Part shown: one piece after another, positions 1-12,018 of the stretch
How positions within the stretch are numbered: the first letter of the stretch is position 1
Layout of the letters: every line of letters begins with the position of its first letter
Source: Costus lasius
Taxonomy: Eukaryota > Streptophyta > Magnoliopsida > Zingiberales > Costaceae
DNA length: 64,000 nucleotides
Assembly (NCBI GenBank): GCA_027563935.2
Contig: JANVAS020000222.1
Location: forward strand, 5,952,001 to 6,016,000
Direction: 5' to 3'
The notes under the pieces: generated by a model
Told to the model about the DNA's origin: nothing
Database searches by the model: none
Seen by the model: only the letters and a program-made list of their open reading frames with translations
Program-made: the position numbers and the translations under genes

Positions 1-2955
1 GAGGTGGACCTACGCGTTGGAAATGGGGCACGGGTTGCTGCTGTTGCTGTAGGAGACTATTTCATCTCATTACCATCTGGCATTGTATTAGAACTAAACA
101 GTTGTTATTTTGTTCCCAGCATTACTAAAAATATTATCTCCATTCCTGCTCTTGTTAGGAAAGGATTTGCCTTTGAATGCAATATTTCAAAGTGTGTTTT
201 GTCTTTAGATAATATTGTTTATGCAACTGGTTCAATTAACAATGGGTTATACATGTTGGACATGGAAAGTTCTATACAAAGTGTTGATATTAAGAAAGCC
301 AAGTATGCTGAAGACAGCACCTTGTTATGGCATAGTCGTTTAGGCCATATTAACAAGAAACGCATTAAGCGGTTGCATGATCATGGACTGCTGGGATCTT
401 TCTTCTATGAGGAGATTGATACATGCAAAGCTTGTTTGATGGGTAAAATGACGAAGTCACCTTTTCCTCACAAAGGTCAAAGGGCTTCAGGTTTACTTGA
501 CCTTATACACAGTGATGTGTGTGGGCCATTTAGTAAACATGCCAGAGGTGGCTATTCGTACTTCATTACCTTTACTGATGATTTCAGTAGGTATGGGTAT
601 GTCTATCTAATGAGACATGAGAGTGAATCTTTTGACAAGTTCAAAGAGTTCAAAAATGAAGTACAGAATCAGCTAGGGCGAAATATCAAGGCACTTCGTT
701 CTGATCGAGGTGGAGAATACTTGAGTCATGCGTTTACTGACTATCTAAAAGAGTGTGGGACTATCTCACAGCTCACTCCGCCAGGAACACCACAATGGAA
801 TGGTGTGTTCGAGAGGAGAAATAGAACGTTACTTGATATGGTTCGTTCTATGATGAGTCAGGCTACTCTTCCATATTCCTTTTGGGGTTTTGCACTGGAA
901 ACAGCTGCAAAGGTACTAAACCGAGTGCCATCCAAGGCCGTTTCAAAGACGCCATATGAATTATGGTATGGGAAACAGCCGAGCTTGACATTTATCAGGA
1001 TCTGGGGTTGCGAGGCTTATGTCAAAAAGCTCGCCTCTGGGAAACTAGAGAACAGATCTGAGAAATGCATCTTTGTCGGTTACCCTAAGGAAACTAAGGG
1101 TTATTATTTCTTCGATCCCAAAGAGAACAAAGTATTTGTTGCTCGGACGGCCATATTTCTTGAGAAGGAGTTTCTTCTGCAAGAAGCCAGTGGGAGAGAA
1201 ATAAAACTGGATGAGAATCCAGAGGAAGGACAAAGTAGTCAAGCACAGTTGGATGAGCCTGAGCCGGTAGAACAGGTTATTGTGCAACCTGAGGCTCAGA
1301 TATCGCGGGAACCGCGTAGATCGGGAAGGATCCGTCGACAGCCTGAGCGCTATGACGGAGTCTACATCATTGATAATGATGAACCCCTTACTTATGCGGA
1401 TGCGGTCAGTGGACCGGAGTCAGCTAGATGGCTTGAAGCTATGCGAGCCGAGATGGACTCCATGTCAGATAACCAAGTCTGGGATTTGGTTGATCCGCCT
1501 CCGGGAGTAATCCCTATAGGCTGTAAATGGATCTTCAAGAAGAAGATTGACATGGATGGTAACGTAGTTACCTATAAAGGCAGGCTAGTTGCGAAAGGTT
1601 TCAAACAAATCTACGGGATAGATTATGATGAAACTTTCTCTCCTGTAGCCATGTTCAAGTCTATTCGGATTCTTTTCGCGATAGCAGCATATTACGATTA
1701 TGAGATCTGGCAGATGGATGTGAAGACGGCTTTCCTTAATGGAAAACTAGATGAGGATGTGTATATGACACAACCTGAAGGTTTCACTAATCCAGCAGAT
1801 CGTCATAAAATATGCAAGTTAAAAAGGTCCATTTATGGACTTAAACAAGCATCTAGAAGCTGGAATATTCGTTTTGATGAATCAATCTCTGAGTTTGGTT
1901 TCATCAAGAACGAAGATGACCCGTGTGTATATAAGAGGTTTAGTGGGAGCGTGATTACTTTTCTAGTCCTCTACGTCAATGATATCTTAATCATTGAAAA
2001 CGATATTCCTGAACTGCATGCTGTTAAAGCATGGTTAGGAAAATATTTTCAGATGAAAGATCTAGGAGAAGCAGCCTATGTTTTAGGTGTGAAGATCTAC
2101 AGGGATAGATCTAAGAGGCTTCTCGGGCTGTGCCAGAGTACTTACATCGAGAAAGTCCTGGAGAGATTCCATTTAGAGAATTCTAAAAGAGGATATCTTC
2201 CAGTCAGACATGGTCTGAATCTTTCGCAGAGTCAGTGTCCACAAACACAGACTGAGAAAGATGAAATGGACAATACGCCTTATGCTTCGGCTATTGGGTC
2301 CATAATGTATGCGATGTTGTGTACTCGCCCAGACGTCGCTTACGGGTTAAGCGTGACCAGTCGGTTCTAAAGTAATCCAGGTATGGCGCACTGGATTGCA
2401 GTCAAGAACATTTTAAAATATCTGCGGAGGACCAAAGATATGTTCTTGATATATGGTGGTCAGGAAGAACTCAGTATAGAAGGATATACTGACGCTTCGT
2501 TCCAGTCGGACCAGGATGATTTCCGATCGCAATCAGGCTATGTTTTTAGCTTGAATGGTGGAGCGGTGGTGTGGAAAAGTTTCAAACAGTCAACTATTGC
2601 TGATTCCACAACAGAAGCCGAGTATGTTGCAGCCTCGGAAGCATCCAAGGAGGCAGTGTGGATTCGTAAGTTCGTGAGAGAACTTGGTGTTGTTCCTTCA
2701 AGTGCAGATCCTTTGGTTATCTTTTGTGATAACACTAGAGCAATCGCACAAGCAAAGGAACCACGGTCGCACCAGAAGTCCAAGCACATACAGAGACGGT
2801 TTCACTTGATCCGGGAGATCATTGATCGTGGCGAGATCAAAGTCTGCAAGGTTCATACAGACGACAATCTGGCTGACCCGCTTACCAAGCCTCTGGCGCA
2901 GCAGAAGCATGAGAAGCACTGTAATAACATGGGTTTGAGATTTCTCAACCATTAG
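1..2955 (+). pseudogene. Copia pol of element A, protease end to RNase H, broken
   Basis: The frame is open from the first base of the window, so the 5' end is cut by the window edge. Order: protease C-terminal part (residues 1-70, VDLRVGNGARVAA), GAG-pre-integrase (about 108-150, LLWHSRLGHINKKRIKRL), integrase core with HSDVCGPF, SDRGGEY and NGVFERR (D, D, E; about 170-270), RT (about 500-740) and RNase H (YTDAS, TTEAEY, FCDN). Two lesions are seen. An in-frame TAA at 2368-2370, where sister copies have a glutamine codon, splits RT/RNase H. The RT motif reads YVND instead of YVDD, so one catalytic aspartate is lost. The reading frame is otherwise continuous to the stop at 2953-2955. The element is dead but recent enough to stay almost collinear with intact relatives in this window. 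Confidence 0.95.
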
Positions 2956-2975
2956 ATTAAGTGCAAGTGGGAGAT

Positions 2976-4654
2976 TGTTGGGGTATGCCCTTAAGGCTAA
3001 TGTTTGAGGCCTTGGGATTGTATAACTATCATGTAATACATTCTGGTGTTTATAAAGGCAATGGTTATTATTCAGGTTGTTACATCATCTGCTGCAATGT
3101 GTGTTCTTCTGAATAATGTCTCAATGCTGTTCAGCTAGGCTGACATGCTAAATGTCCTTAGTCGATATATCTTGGTGAACATGAGACAGCCTTGATATGA
3201 TTGAGACTAATATGTGTTCTAATCTTATAGGATGCTTCGAGCATGGAATAAGATGTAGACTCATGGGTACATTGGATGTACTGGACAGACCCTACTAGGA
3301 CATTCAATTGCTTGTCACAATGTGAATGATCCTTGATTGCAACAAGTGGCACATGTCCTCTGACTTGAGATCACTTGTGTTTCTAAATGATGATTGTCAT
3401 TGTTTTGAGGTAGTTCAATATCATTTGAAACATAATGGTTATAGACTATCTTGGATAATGATCATGAGTCAGGTTAGGGCACTAGTGATAGATAGAGGAT
3501 TGCCGTCTCCTTGTTGAAGGAGTGTGGTGTTCTATAGGGGTCCCCTAGATGAGATGATTGAGAAAGTGTATGGCCATACCCAGGTGACTATGTGCATCTG
3601 ATCTAATCATGCTCATCATATTGGAGCTACAGGCTTGACACGCTTGTCCAATAAGAACATCCAGTGGCAAAGGAAACATGCATGCCTTGTGAAGTGGATT
3701 CACACTTGTGCTGTGGTTTGGGTGTAGTCTTGGAAGACTCTTTCCTTTATATCGGGAGACAGTGATGTGTTGCTAGATACCCCTCACTGATCGTGATAAC
3801 GTAAGTTATCGTTACCGACATTTAAAGGAAACCCTCAGGGTCGCACAATTTGATGATATGGCTTACTTGAGTCAGATCGTGTGGACTGAATTGTTTGGGT
3901 TCAGTTTAAAGGGATTTAATCTCTGATTGTAAGTGACATCTGGTCTGATCATGTTTGATTGATTAGGGCTTGAGATCGGTAAGCTTCGATCGAGAGAGAT
4001 GATGCTAGATCGGTAAGATCAGGAGCATCAGGAGATGAACGGTTAGATCTGGAACCTATTGGTTCAATGAGGTCTAGACCATGGCTTGGACTGATTTGAT
4101 TTGGTTTTTTGGACCAAAGTCAATTGGATCGATTGAGCATGAACCGGTTCACATGTGTGTGAACGCTTGGTTCAATGCTTAAGCGTTTTGGTCGGTTTTC
4201 AAAGCATTACTTCATGTCATTCCATTTTTGGAAAGTCATCAAGGCGACTTTGTAAAAACGCCTCAACGCTTCTCTTGGATGATGACCGCTTGCAATCTCG
4301 TGGAGAGGAGAGTGTGTTGATGACAAGAGGAGACATTCGGCCGAGACAAGCCATCTCTATCCTCTCCTTCACGCGACAAGGTCCCATTGAAGCACTTTGC
4401 TAGCACAAAGGATTCAAAGGAGCAAGCCATCTTCACTTGTTGTGTGCGTCACCTTTGGAGAAGGAGCACTTGCGTCTTTGCTTCCAAGGCACCAACCAAA
4501 CCGATGGCATTGGTATGATCTACTCTTGATCTATTCAATCTATGATAGTTGATCATATGGCATGCAAAAGATCATCAAACCCTTGCTTCCGCTTGCAAAA
4601 TTTTATTTGCGCCATGCTTAGGGTTTTCGCCCCCCTCTCGAAAGGGGTTCTTCA
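2976..4654 (+). repeat. 3' LTR of element A
   Basis: The LTR starts TGTTGGGGTATGCCC directly after the purine tract AAGTGGGAGAT and ends TTCTTCA; its length is 1,679 bp. It carries a TATA-like TTTATAT near 3746, the conserved segment with GCTAGATACCCCTCACTG, and the hairpin GATAAC-GTAA-GTTATC at 3795-3810. The other copia LTRs in this window align along its whole length. Confidence 0.92.
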
Positions 4655-6301
4655 GTGCGAAACCCTAAGGTGGCGCAACATGATAGGCAGCGGATTCAAG
4701 GGTCGAAGAGCATGCATTATATGATCAACTTTCGAAACATGAATAGAGAAGATGCGATTCATACCATAGCCATTTCAAGATGGCGCCTTGGAAGCAAGAG
4801 AACAACGAAGGTCTCCTCCAAATCGTCACACACAAGATGAGCGACGGCTTGCTTCTTGTCGTCCCTTGTGCTAGCAAGGATCGACCAAGATGTCTTTGAT
4901 CGAAAGGAAAGGGATGGAGATGTCGATCTCTCTTGGCCGAATCTTCCTCTATGCTTCAAGTTGTCGCCGCACACCAAAGAGTGTCAAGAGGAATGAGTTT
5001 TAGTGACGAGAATAGAGAACCCTCTATTCGAACATGAGCCATCTCCAAGTGGAGATCATGGTTACTAAAAATAGCAACCACTCATCGCTCCAATGTTCAC
5101 GCCAAGTGAACATGTCGCCACGCCTTGAACCATGCGCTCATTTCATGAGCTGGTTCAATTTGGTTCGGTTTAAGAACCAATCAAGCCAAGCAATCAAGTC
5201 TAGATCTCAAATAAACCCTAAGGCTCCAGATCTAACCGTTGATCTCTTGATGCTCCTGATCTCACCGATCTAGCATCTATTCTCTCGATCGAAGCTTACC
5301 GATCTCAAGCCCTAATCAATCAAACATGATCAGACCAGATCTCATTTACAATCAGAGATCAAATCCCTTTAAACTGAACTTAAACAATTCAGTCCACACG
5401 ATCTGACTTAAGTAAGCCATATCATCAAATTGTGCGACCCTAAGGGTTTACTTTAAATGTCGGTAACGATAACTCACATCATCACGATCAGTGAGGGGTA
5501 TCTAGCAACACATCACTGTCTCCCGATATAAAGGAAAGAGTCTTCCAAGACTACACCCAAAATACAGCACAAGCGTGAATCAACTTCACTAAGCATACAT
5601 ATTTCCTTTGCCACTGGATGTTCTTATTGGACAAGCGTGTCAAGCTTGTAATTCCAATATGATGAGCATGATTAGATCAGATGATCACAGTCACCCGGGT
5701 ATGGCCATACACTTTCTCAATCATCTCATCCAGGGGGCCCTTTAGAACATCACACTCCTTAAACAAGGAGACGGCAATCCTATGTCTATCACTAGTGCCC
5801 TAACATGACTCAAGCTCACCATCCAAGATAGTCTATAATCATTATGTTTCAAATGATATTGAACTACCTCAAAACAATGACAATCATCATTTAGAAAACA
5901 CAAGTGATCTCAAGTCAGAGGAAATGTGCCACTTGTTACAATCAAGGAATATTCACATTGTGACAAGCAACTGAATATCCTAGTAGGGTCTGTCCGGTAC
6001 ATCCAATGTACCCATGAGTCTATATCTTATTCCATGCTCGAAGCATCCTATAAGATTAGAACACATATTAGTCTTAACCATATCAAGGCTGTCTCATGTT
6101 CACCAAGATACATCGACTAAGGACATATAGCATGTCAGCCCAGCTGAACAGCATTGAGACATTATTCAGAAGTACACTTATTGCAGCAGACAAGGTAACA
6201 AACTGAATAATAACCATGCCTTTATAAACACAAGAGTTTATTACATGATACTGATACAATCCTTAGGCCTCAAACATTAGCCTTAAGGGCATGCCCCAAC
6301 A
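4655..6301 (-). repeat. LTR of copia element C (minus strand), left end cut by A
   Basis: This is the reverse complement of the same LTR family. Its outer end (CCCCAACA on the plus strand, i.e. TGTTGGGG) is at 6301 and abuts the protease coding sequence of B. 1,647 bp are present. About 30 bp of the LTR 3' end are missing from the left edge, where A was inserted. This is the right-hand, that is 5', LTR of C if C is full length, but a solo LTR is equally possible because the rest lies beyond A. The hairpin at 5468-5483 reads GATGAT-GTGA-GTTATC on the LTR strand, with two G-U pairs. Confidence 0.88.
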
Positions 6302-6302
6302 G

Positions 6303-9300
6303 TTGGACACTGCATGTGGAGTTCACATTTGTTCAAATGTACAGGAACTCAAGAGAAGAAGATAGGTGGGACAGCATGAGGTGGACCTACGAGTTGGAAA
6401 CGGGGCACGGGTTGCTGCTGTTGCTGTAGGAGACTATTTCATCTCTTTACCATCTGGACTTGTGTTAGAATTAAACAGTTGTTACTTTGTTCCAAGCATT
6501 ACTAAAAATATTATCTCAATTCCTGCTCTTGTCAGGAAAGGGTTTTCCTTTGAATGCAATATTTCAAAGTGTGTTCTTTCTTTAGATAATATTGTTTATG
6601 CTATTGGTTCAATTAACAATGGGTTATTCATGTTGGACATGGAATGTTCTATACACAATATTGATAATAAGAAAGCCAAATATTCTGATGACAGCACCTT
6701 GCTATGGCATAGTCGTTTAGGCCATATTAACAAGAAACGCATTAAGCGGTTGCATGATCATGGACTGCTGGGATCATTCTCCTATGAGGAGATTGATACA
6801 TGCAAAGCTTGTTTGATGGGCAAAATGACGAAGTCACCTTTTCCTCATAAAGGTCAAAGGACTTCAGGTTTACTTGACCTTATACACAGTGATGTGTGTG
6901 GGCCTTTTAGTAAACATGACAGAGGTGGCTATCAGTACTTCATTACCTTCACTGATGATTTCAGTAGATATGGGTATGTCTATCTTATGAGACATAAAAG
7001 TGAATCTTTTGACAAGTTCAAAGAGTTCAAGAATGAAGTACAGAATCAGTTAGGCCGAAATATCAAGGCACTTCGTTCTGATCGAGGTGGAGAAATAGAA
7101 CGTTACTTGATATGGGATTATTTCACAGCTCACTCCGCCAGGAACACCGCAATGGAATGGTGTGTCCGAGAGGAGAAATAGAACGTTACTTGATATGGTT
7201 CGTTCTATGATGTGTCAGGTTACTCTACCTTACTCCTTTTGGAGATTTGCACTGGAAACAGCTGCAAAGGTACTAAACCGAGTGCCATCCAAGGCAGTTT
7301 CAAAGACTCCATATGAGTTATGGTATGGGAAACAGCCGAGCTTGACATTTATCAGGATCTGGGGCTGCGAGGCTTATGTCAAAAAGCTCGCCTCTGGAAA
7401 ACTAGAGAGCAGATCTGAGAAATGTATCTTTGTCGGTTACCCTAAGGAAACTAAGGGTTATTATTTCTACGATCCCAAAGAGAACAAGGTGTTTGTTGCT
7501 CGGACGGCCATATTTCTTGAGAAGGAGTTTCTTCTGCAAGAGGCCATTGGGAGAGAAATAAAGCTGGATGAGAATCCAGAGGAAGGACAAAGTGCTCAAG
7601 TACAGTTGGATGAGCCTGAGCCGGTAGAACAGGTTACTAAACAACCTGAGGCTCAGATATCACGGGAACCGCAAAGATCGGGAAGGATCCGTCGACAGCC
7701 TGAGCGCTATGACGGAGTCTACATCATTGATAATGATGAACCCCTAACTTATGCGGATGTGGTCAGTGGACCGGACTCAGCGAGATGGCTTGAAGCTATG
7801 CGTGCCGAGATGGACTCCATGTCAGATAACCAAGTCTGGGATTTGGTTGATCCGCCTCCGGGAGTTATCCCTATAGGCTGTAAATGGATCTTTAAGAAGA
7901 AGATTGACATGGATGGTAACATGGTTACCTATAAAGGCAGGCTAGTTGCGAAAGGTTTCAAACAAATCTACGGGATAGATTATGATGAAACTTTCTCACC
8001 TGTAGCTATGTTTAAGTCTATTCGGATTCTTTTCGCGATAGCTGCATATTATGATTATGAGATCTGGCAGATGGATGTGAAGACCACTTTCCTTAATGGA
8101 AATCTGAACGAGGATGTCTATATGACACAACCTGAAGGTTTCACTAATCCATCAGATCGTCATAAAATATGCAAGTTAAAGAAGTCTATTTATGGACTTA
8201 AACAAGCATCGAGAAGCTGGAATATTCGTTTTGATGAATCAATCTCTGAATTTGGTTTCATCAAGAACGAGGATGACCCGTGTGTATATAAGAGGTTTAG
8301 TGGGAGTGTGATTACTTTCCTAGTCCTCTACGTCGATGATATCTTAATCATTGGAAATGATATTCCTGAAATGCATGCGGTTAAAGCATGGTTAAGGAAA
8401 TGTTTTCAGATGAAAGATTTAGGAGAAGCGGCCTATGTATTAGGTGTGAAGATCTACAGGGATAGATCTAAGAGGCTTCTCGGGCTGTGCCAGAGTACTT
8501 ACATCGATAAAGTCCTGGAGAGATTTCATTTAGAGAATTCTAAAAGAGGATATCTTCCAGTCAGACATGGTCTGAATCTTTCGAAGAGTCAGTGTCCACA
8601 AACACAGACTGAGAAAGATGAGATGGACAATACGCCTTATGCTTCGGCTATTGGGTCCATTATGTATGCGATGTTGTGTACTCGCCCAGACATCGCTTAC
8701 GGATTAAGCGTGACCAGTCGGTTCCAAAGTAATCCAGGTCAGGCACACTGGATTGCAGTCAAGAACATCTTAAAATATCTACGGAGGACCAAAGATATGT
8801 TCTTGATATATGGTGGTCAGGAAGAACTCAGTATTGAAGGATATACTGACGCTTCATTCCAGTCTGACCAGGATGATTTCCGATCGCAATCAGGCTATGT
8901 TTTTAGCTTGAATGGAGGAGCGGTGGTGTGGAAGAGTTTCAAACAGTCTATTGTTGCTGATTCCACAACAGAAGCCGAGTATGTTGCAGCCTCGGAAGCA
9001 TCCAAGGAGGCAGTGTGGATTCGTAAGTTCGTTCAGGAACTTGGTGTTGTTCCTTCCAGTGCTGATCCTTTGGTTATCTTTTGTGATAACACTGGAGCAA
9101 TTGCACAAGCAAAGGAACCACGGTCGCACCAGAAGTCCAAGCACATACAGAGATGGTTTCATTTGATCCGGGAGATCATTGATCGTGGCGAGATCAAAGT
9201 CTGCAAGGTTCATACAGATGACAATCTGGCTGACCCGCTTACCAAGCCTCTAGCGCAGCAGAAGCATGAGAAGCACTGTAATAATATGGGTTTGAAATTT

Positions 9301-9312
9301 CTCAACCATTAG
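6303..9312 (+). pseudogene. Copia pol of element B, with stop codon and frameshift
   Basis: The first codons after C are LDTACGVHIC, the protease active-site region. A TAG at 6363-6365 replaces a glutamine codon. Protease, GAG-pre-integrase and the first half of integrase then run to about 7095. There a 21-bp stretch replaces 41 bp of the consensus and shifts the frame. The new stretch, with its borders, is a 27-bp copy (7089-7115) of the sequence at 7172-7198 a little downstream. Frame is regained from 7162 (SERRNRTLLDMV), and RT (YVDD kept), RNase H and the C-terminus NNMGLKFLNH follow to 9312. The lost part covers the region between the second D and the E of the integrase triad. The element is non-functional as it stands. 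Confidence 0.94.
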
Positions 9313-9332
9313 ATTAAGTGCAAGTGGGAGAT

Positions 9333-11010
9333 TGTTGGGGTATGCCCTTAAGGCTAATGTTTGAGGCCTTGGGATTGTATCAGTATCATGTAATAAACTC
9401 TTATGTTTATAAAGGCATGGTTGTTATTCAGTTTGTTACATTGTCTGCTGCAATAAGTGTACTTCTGAATAATGTCTCAAAGCTGTTCAGCTAGGCTGAC
9501 ATGCAGTTATGTCCTTAGTCAAGATATCTTGGTGAACATGAGACAGCCTTGATATGATTGAGACTAATATGTGTTCTAATCTTATAGGATGCTTCGAGCA
9601 TGGAATAAGATGTAGACTCATGGGTACATTGGATGTACTGGACAGACCCTACTAGGATATTCAATTGCTTGTCACAATGTGAATAATCCTTGATTGCAAC
9701 AAGTGGCACATTTCCTCTGACTTGAGATCACTTGTGTTTCTAAATGATGATTGTCATTGTTTTGAGGTAGTTCAATATCATTTGAAACATAATGATTATA
9801 GACTATCTTGGATGGTGAGCTTGAGTCAGGTTAGGGCACTAGTGATAGATAAAGGATTGCCGTCTCCTTAATTGGAGTATGATGTTCTAAAGGGGCCCCC
9901 CTCGGTATGAGATGATTGAGAAAGTGTATGGCCATATCCAGATGACAGTGTTCATCTAATCTAATCATGCTCATCATATTGGAGCTACAGGCTTGACACG
10001 CTTGTCCAATAAGAACATCCATTGGCAAAGGAAATTTGCATGCCTTGTGAATTAGATTCACACTTGTGCTGTGGTTTGGGTGTAGTCTTGGAAGACTCTT
10101 TCCTTTATATCGGGAGACAGTGATGTGTTGCTAGATACCCCTCACTGATCGTGATAACGTAAGTTATCGTTACCGACATTTAAAGGAAACCCTTAGGGTC
10201 GCACAATTTGATGATATGGCTTACTTAAGTCAGATCGTGTGGACTGAATTGTTTGGGTTCAGTTTAAAGGGATTTAATCTCTGATTGTAAGTGAGATCCA
10301 GTCTGATCATGTTTGATTGATAAGGGCTTGAGATCGGTAAGCTTCGATTGAGAGAATGGATGCTAGATCGGTGAGATCAGGAGCATCAAGAGATGAACGG
10401 TCAGATCTTAAGCCTTAGGGGTTTTTGTTATGATCTGGACTAGTTGCTTGGTTTATTTGGTTATTGAACCAAATCGATTTGAACCAGCTCATTGGGTGAG
10501 CGCATGGTTCAAGTAAAGAGGCATTGGCGATTGGGGTAATGCATGGTCGCATGAACGTTGAGACATTGCTATTTTTAGATAGCATGTTCTCTAACGTGAC
10601 CACATCTCACGTTCACGCCAAGAGAACTTCTCTCTCGCCTTTCCCCACTTACTCTCGAGAGGGCATTCGTGTGTGATGAGTCTTGGACGCCTTGGAGAGT
10701 CATTTGGCAAAGCGAGCAAAGCTTCATCCATCCCTTCCATTCGATCAAAGACACCTCTTGGAACCTTGCTAGCACAAGGAGCACCAAGGAAGTGAGCGCA
10801 TCCTCATTCTTGTGTGCGCATCATTTGGAGGAGATCTCTCTTGCTCTCTCTTTCCAAGACGCCATCCAACACATGGCTTCGGTATGAATTCTTTTCATGT
10901 TGTTAAGTTGATCATATTGCATGCGATGATACTAAGAAACCCACTCCGCTGCTTTAGAAGAAATTTTTCATGCGCCTATCTAGGGTTTCGCCACCTTGTG
11001 AGGACTTGCA
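9333..11010 (+). repeat. 3' LTR of element B
   Basis: It begins TGTTGGGGTATGCCC after the purine tract and ends GACTTGCA, keeping the TG...CA rule although sister LTRs end TTCA. Its length is 1,678 bp, in line with the family. The hairpin at 10153-10168 is GATAAC-GTAA-GTTATC. The end at 11010 is set by length and by the change to sequence that belongs to D; it could be off by a few bases. Confidence 0.85.
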
Positions 11011-11454
11011 CCCCAGTCCAGTTTTAACCTGGGCGTGCCTTCGCAAGGAAATTCGTTGACCCTGGGCATAACGGTTAGGATCAGACTTGACTAGTTTTTC
11101 ATATGACACTGACATGATGAATCACTAGAGGCAGCTGTTGAGAGGATAAAGTTATGTGTTGTATCCAGCCCTCTCTGGACACAGGGCGTCTAGTCTGTCT
11201 TAACTAAGAGGAATTGTGCATGGCACAATTGGCTGGTATGCCTACCTAAGGAAGCATGAGACTCTCTGTGCATCCCAACTCACCCTCGTGAGTCGCGGAG
11301 ACCTTATGTGAAATTAGGATCCTACTCACTTATTTCCATGTTGAGTTTGAGAGTTCTCAACTTGTTTTAGAAGTAGTGGGAGCATAGCATTTAATTTAAA
11401 GCCCTGGTTGAATGCTTTATCATTGTACTTATTTTATTTATTTGCTTATTGTAG
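11011..11454 (+). other. Untranslated leader of element D (partial)
   Basis: Non-coding sequence between the end of B and the gag start of D. The middle part (about 11220-11330) resembles the end of the main family's leader: it keeps GCGGAGACC and a following GGATCCTACTCACT-like stretch. It ends in a T-rich tract and TTATTGTAG immediately before the ATG, a good match to a plant 3' splice site. Confidence 0.65.
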
Positions 11455-12018
11455 ATGGCATCTCCTGATCTAAGATTGAAACTTTATAAAAATAAATTGG
11501 ATGGGACAAACTGGACAAAATGGTTCAAAATTTTGTCCAAGATACTAGAACAAGAGAATAAGGTGCATCTTCTTGAAAGACCTCCATCCCAGCCTAGTGT
11601 GTATTTCACTAATGAGTGGGAGTGGAATGTCTATCTTGAACATTGTGAAGATAACGAACTGTACACTGCTCTTGTCTTAGAGTGCATGACCCCAGGGGTC
11701 AAGGTTGAATGTGATGAGATGGGGATTTATGATCTTATCATACATCTCAAAGGTCTCTTCACACCATGCTCTATAGACAATGATCAGGAGAGTTCTGTTG
11801 GATCTTCAGAGTGTATGCCTAAATCTGAGAATGACCATGGTTCTGTATCTTTGAAGTTAATACTTCAGAAGACTGGGAATGCATGGGTATTTCGAAGAGG
11901 ATTAATGGCCAAGAAGAGCATGGCAAAGAAGAAGGGATGTAATCCATCCGCTCCAGGTATTGTGTTACCGAGGTCTTTTATCTACTTCTTATTCATGGGT
12001 ACTGGGTACCGTATGTGA
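11455..12018 (+). pseudogene. gag-like fragment of element D
   Basis: A 187-residue frame starts MASPDLRLKLYKNKLDGTNW and has the usual copia Gag N-terminal pattern (LDGTNWTKWFKILSKILEQE, then a Gag core with ALVLECMTPG). It corresponds to the first 110-120 residues of the main-family Gag (LLEREKFAGPNFSDWFGHLKIVLKAERK). After about residue 115 the similarity fades; the rest of Gag and the CCHC knuckle are missing or scrambled, probably by deletion. The start is chosen because the ATG follows directly on the splice-acceptor-like TTATTGTAG. It is a relic, not a working gene. Confidence 0.7.

Larger units (their letters stand above)
1..4654 (+). mobile_element. Copia element A, 3' part (5' part outside window)
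   Basis: This is the right-hand part of a Ty1/copia retrotransposon: the end of protease, integrase, RT, RNase H, a polypurine tract just before 2976, and a 3' LTR. The left part lies upstream of the window. Its right end abuts the truncated end of a minus-strand LTR (C), so A was inserted in C. The expected 5-bp target duplication would start at 4655 (GTGCG), but the matching left copy is not visible. The coding frame has a stop codon and an altered RT catalytic motif, so this copy cannot make its own reverse transcriptase. Confidence 0.9.
6302..11010 (+). mobile_element. Copia element B, 3' part
   Basis: B runs from the protease active-site region to the end of its 3' LTR. Its left part was separated by insertion of C within the protease codons: GTTGG at 6302-6306 is the likely right target duplication of C. 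The right LTR end at 11010 abuts the leader of the decayed element D. The polyprotein has a stop and a frameshift. Confidence 0.88.

Noticed and set aside
1045..1287. 80-84 codon frames antisense to the integrase-RT linker (also 7402-7644, 24056-24298, 39947-40201, 50460-50714)
   Set aside because: They are mirror frames of a conserved coding sequence; their conservation follows from the sense strand.
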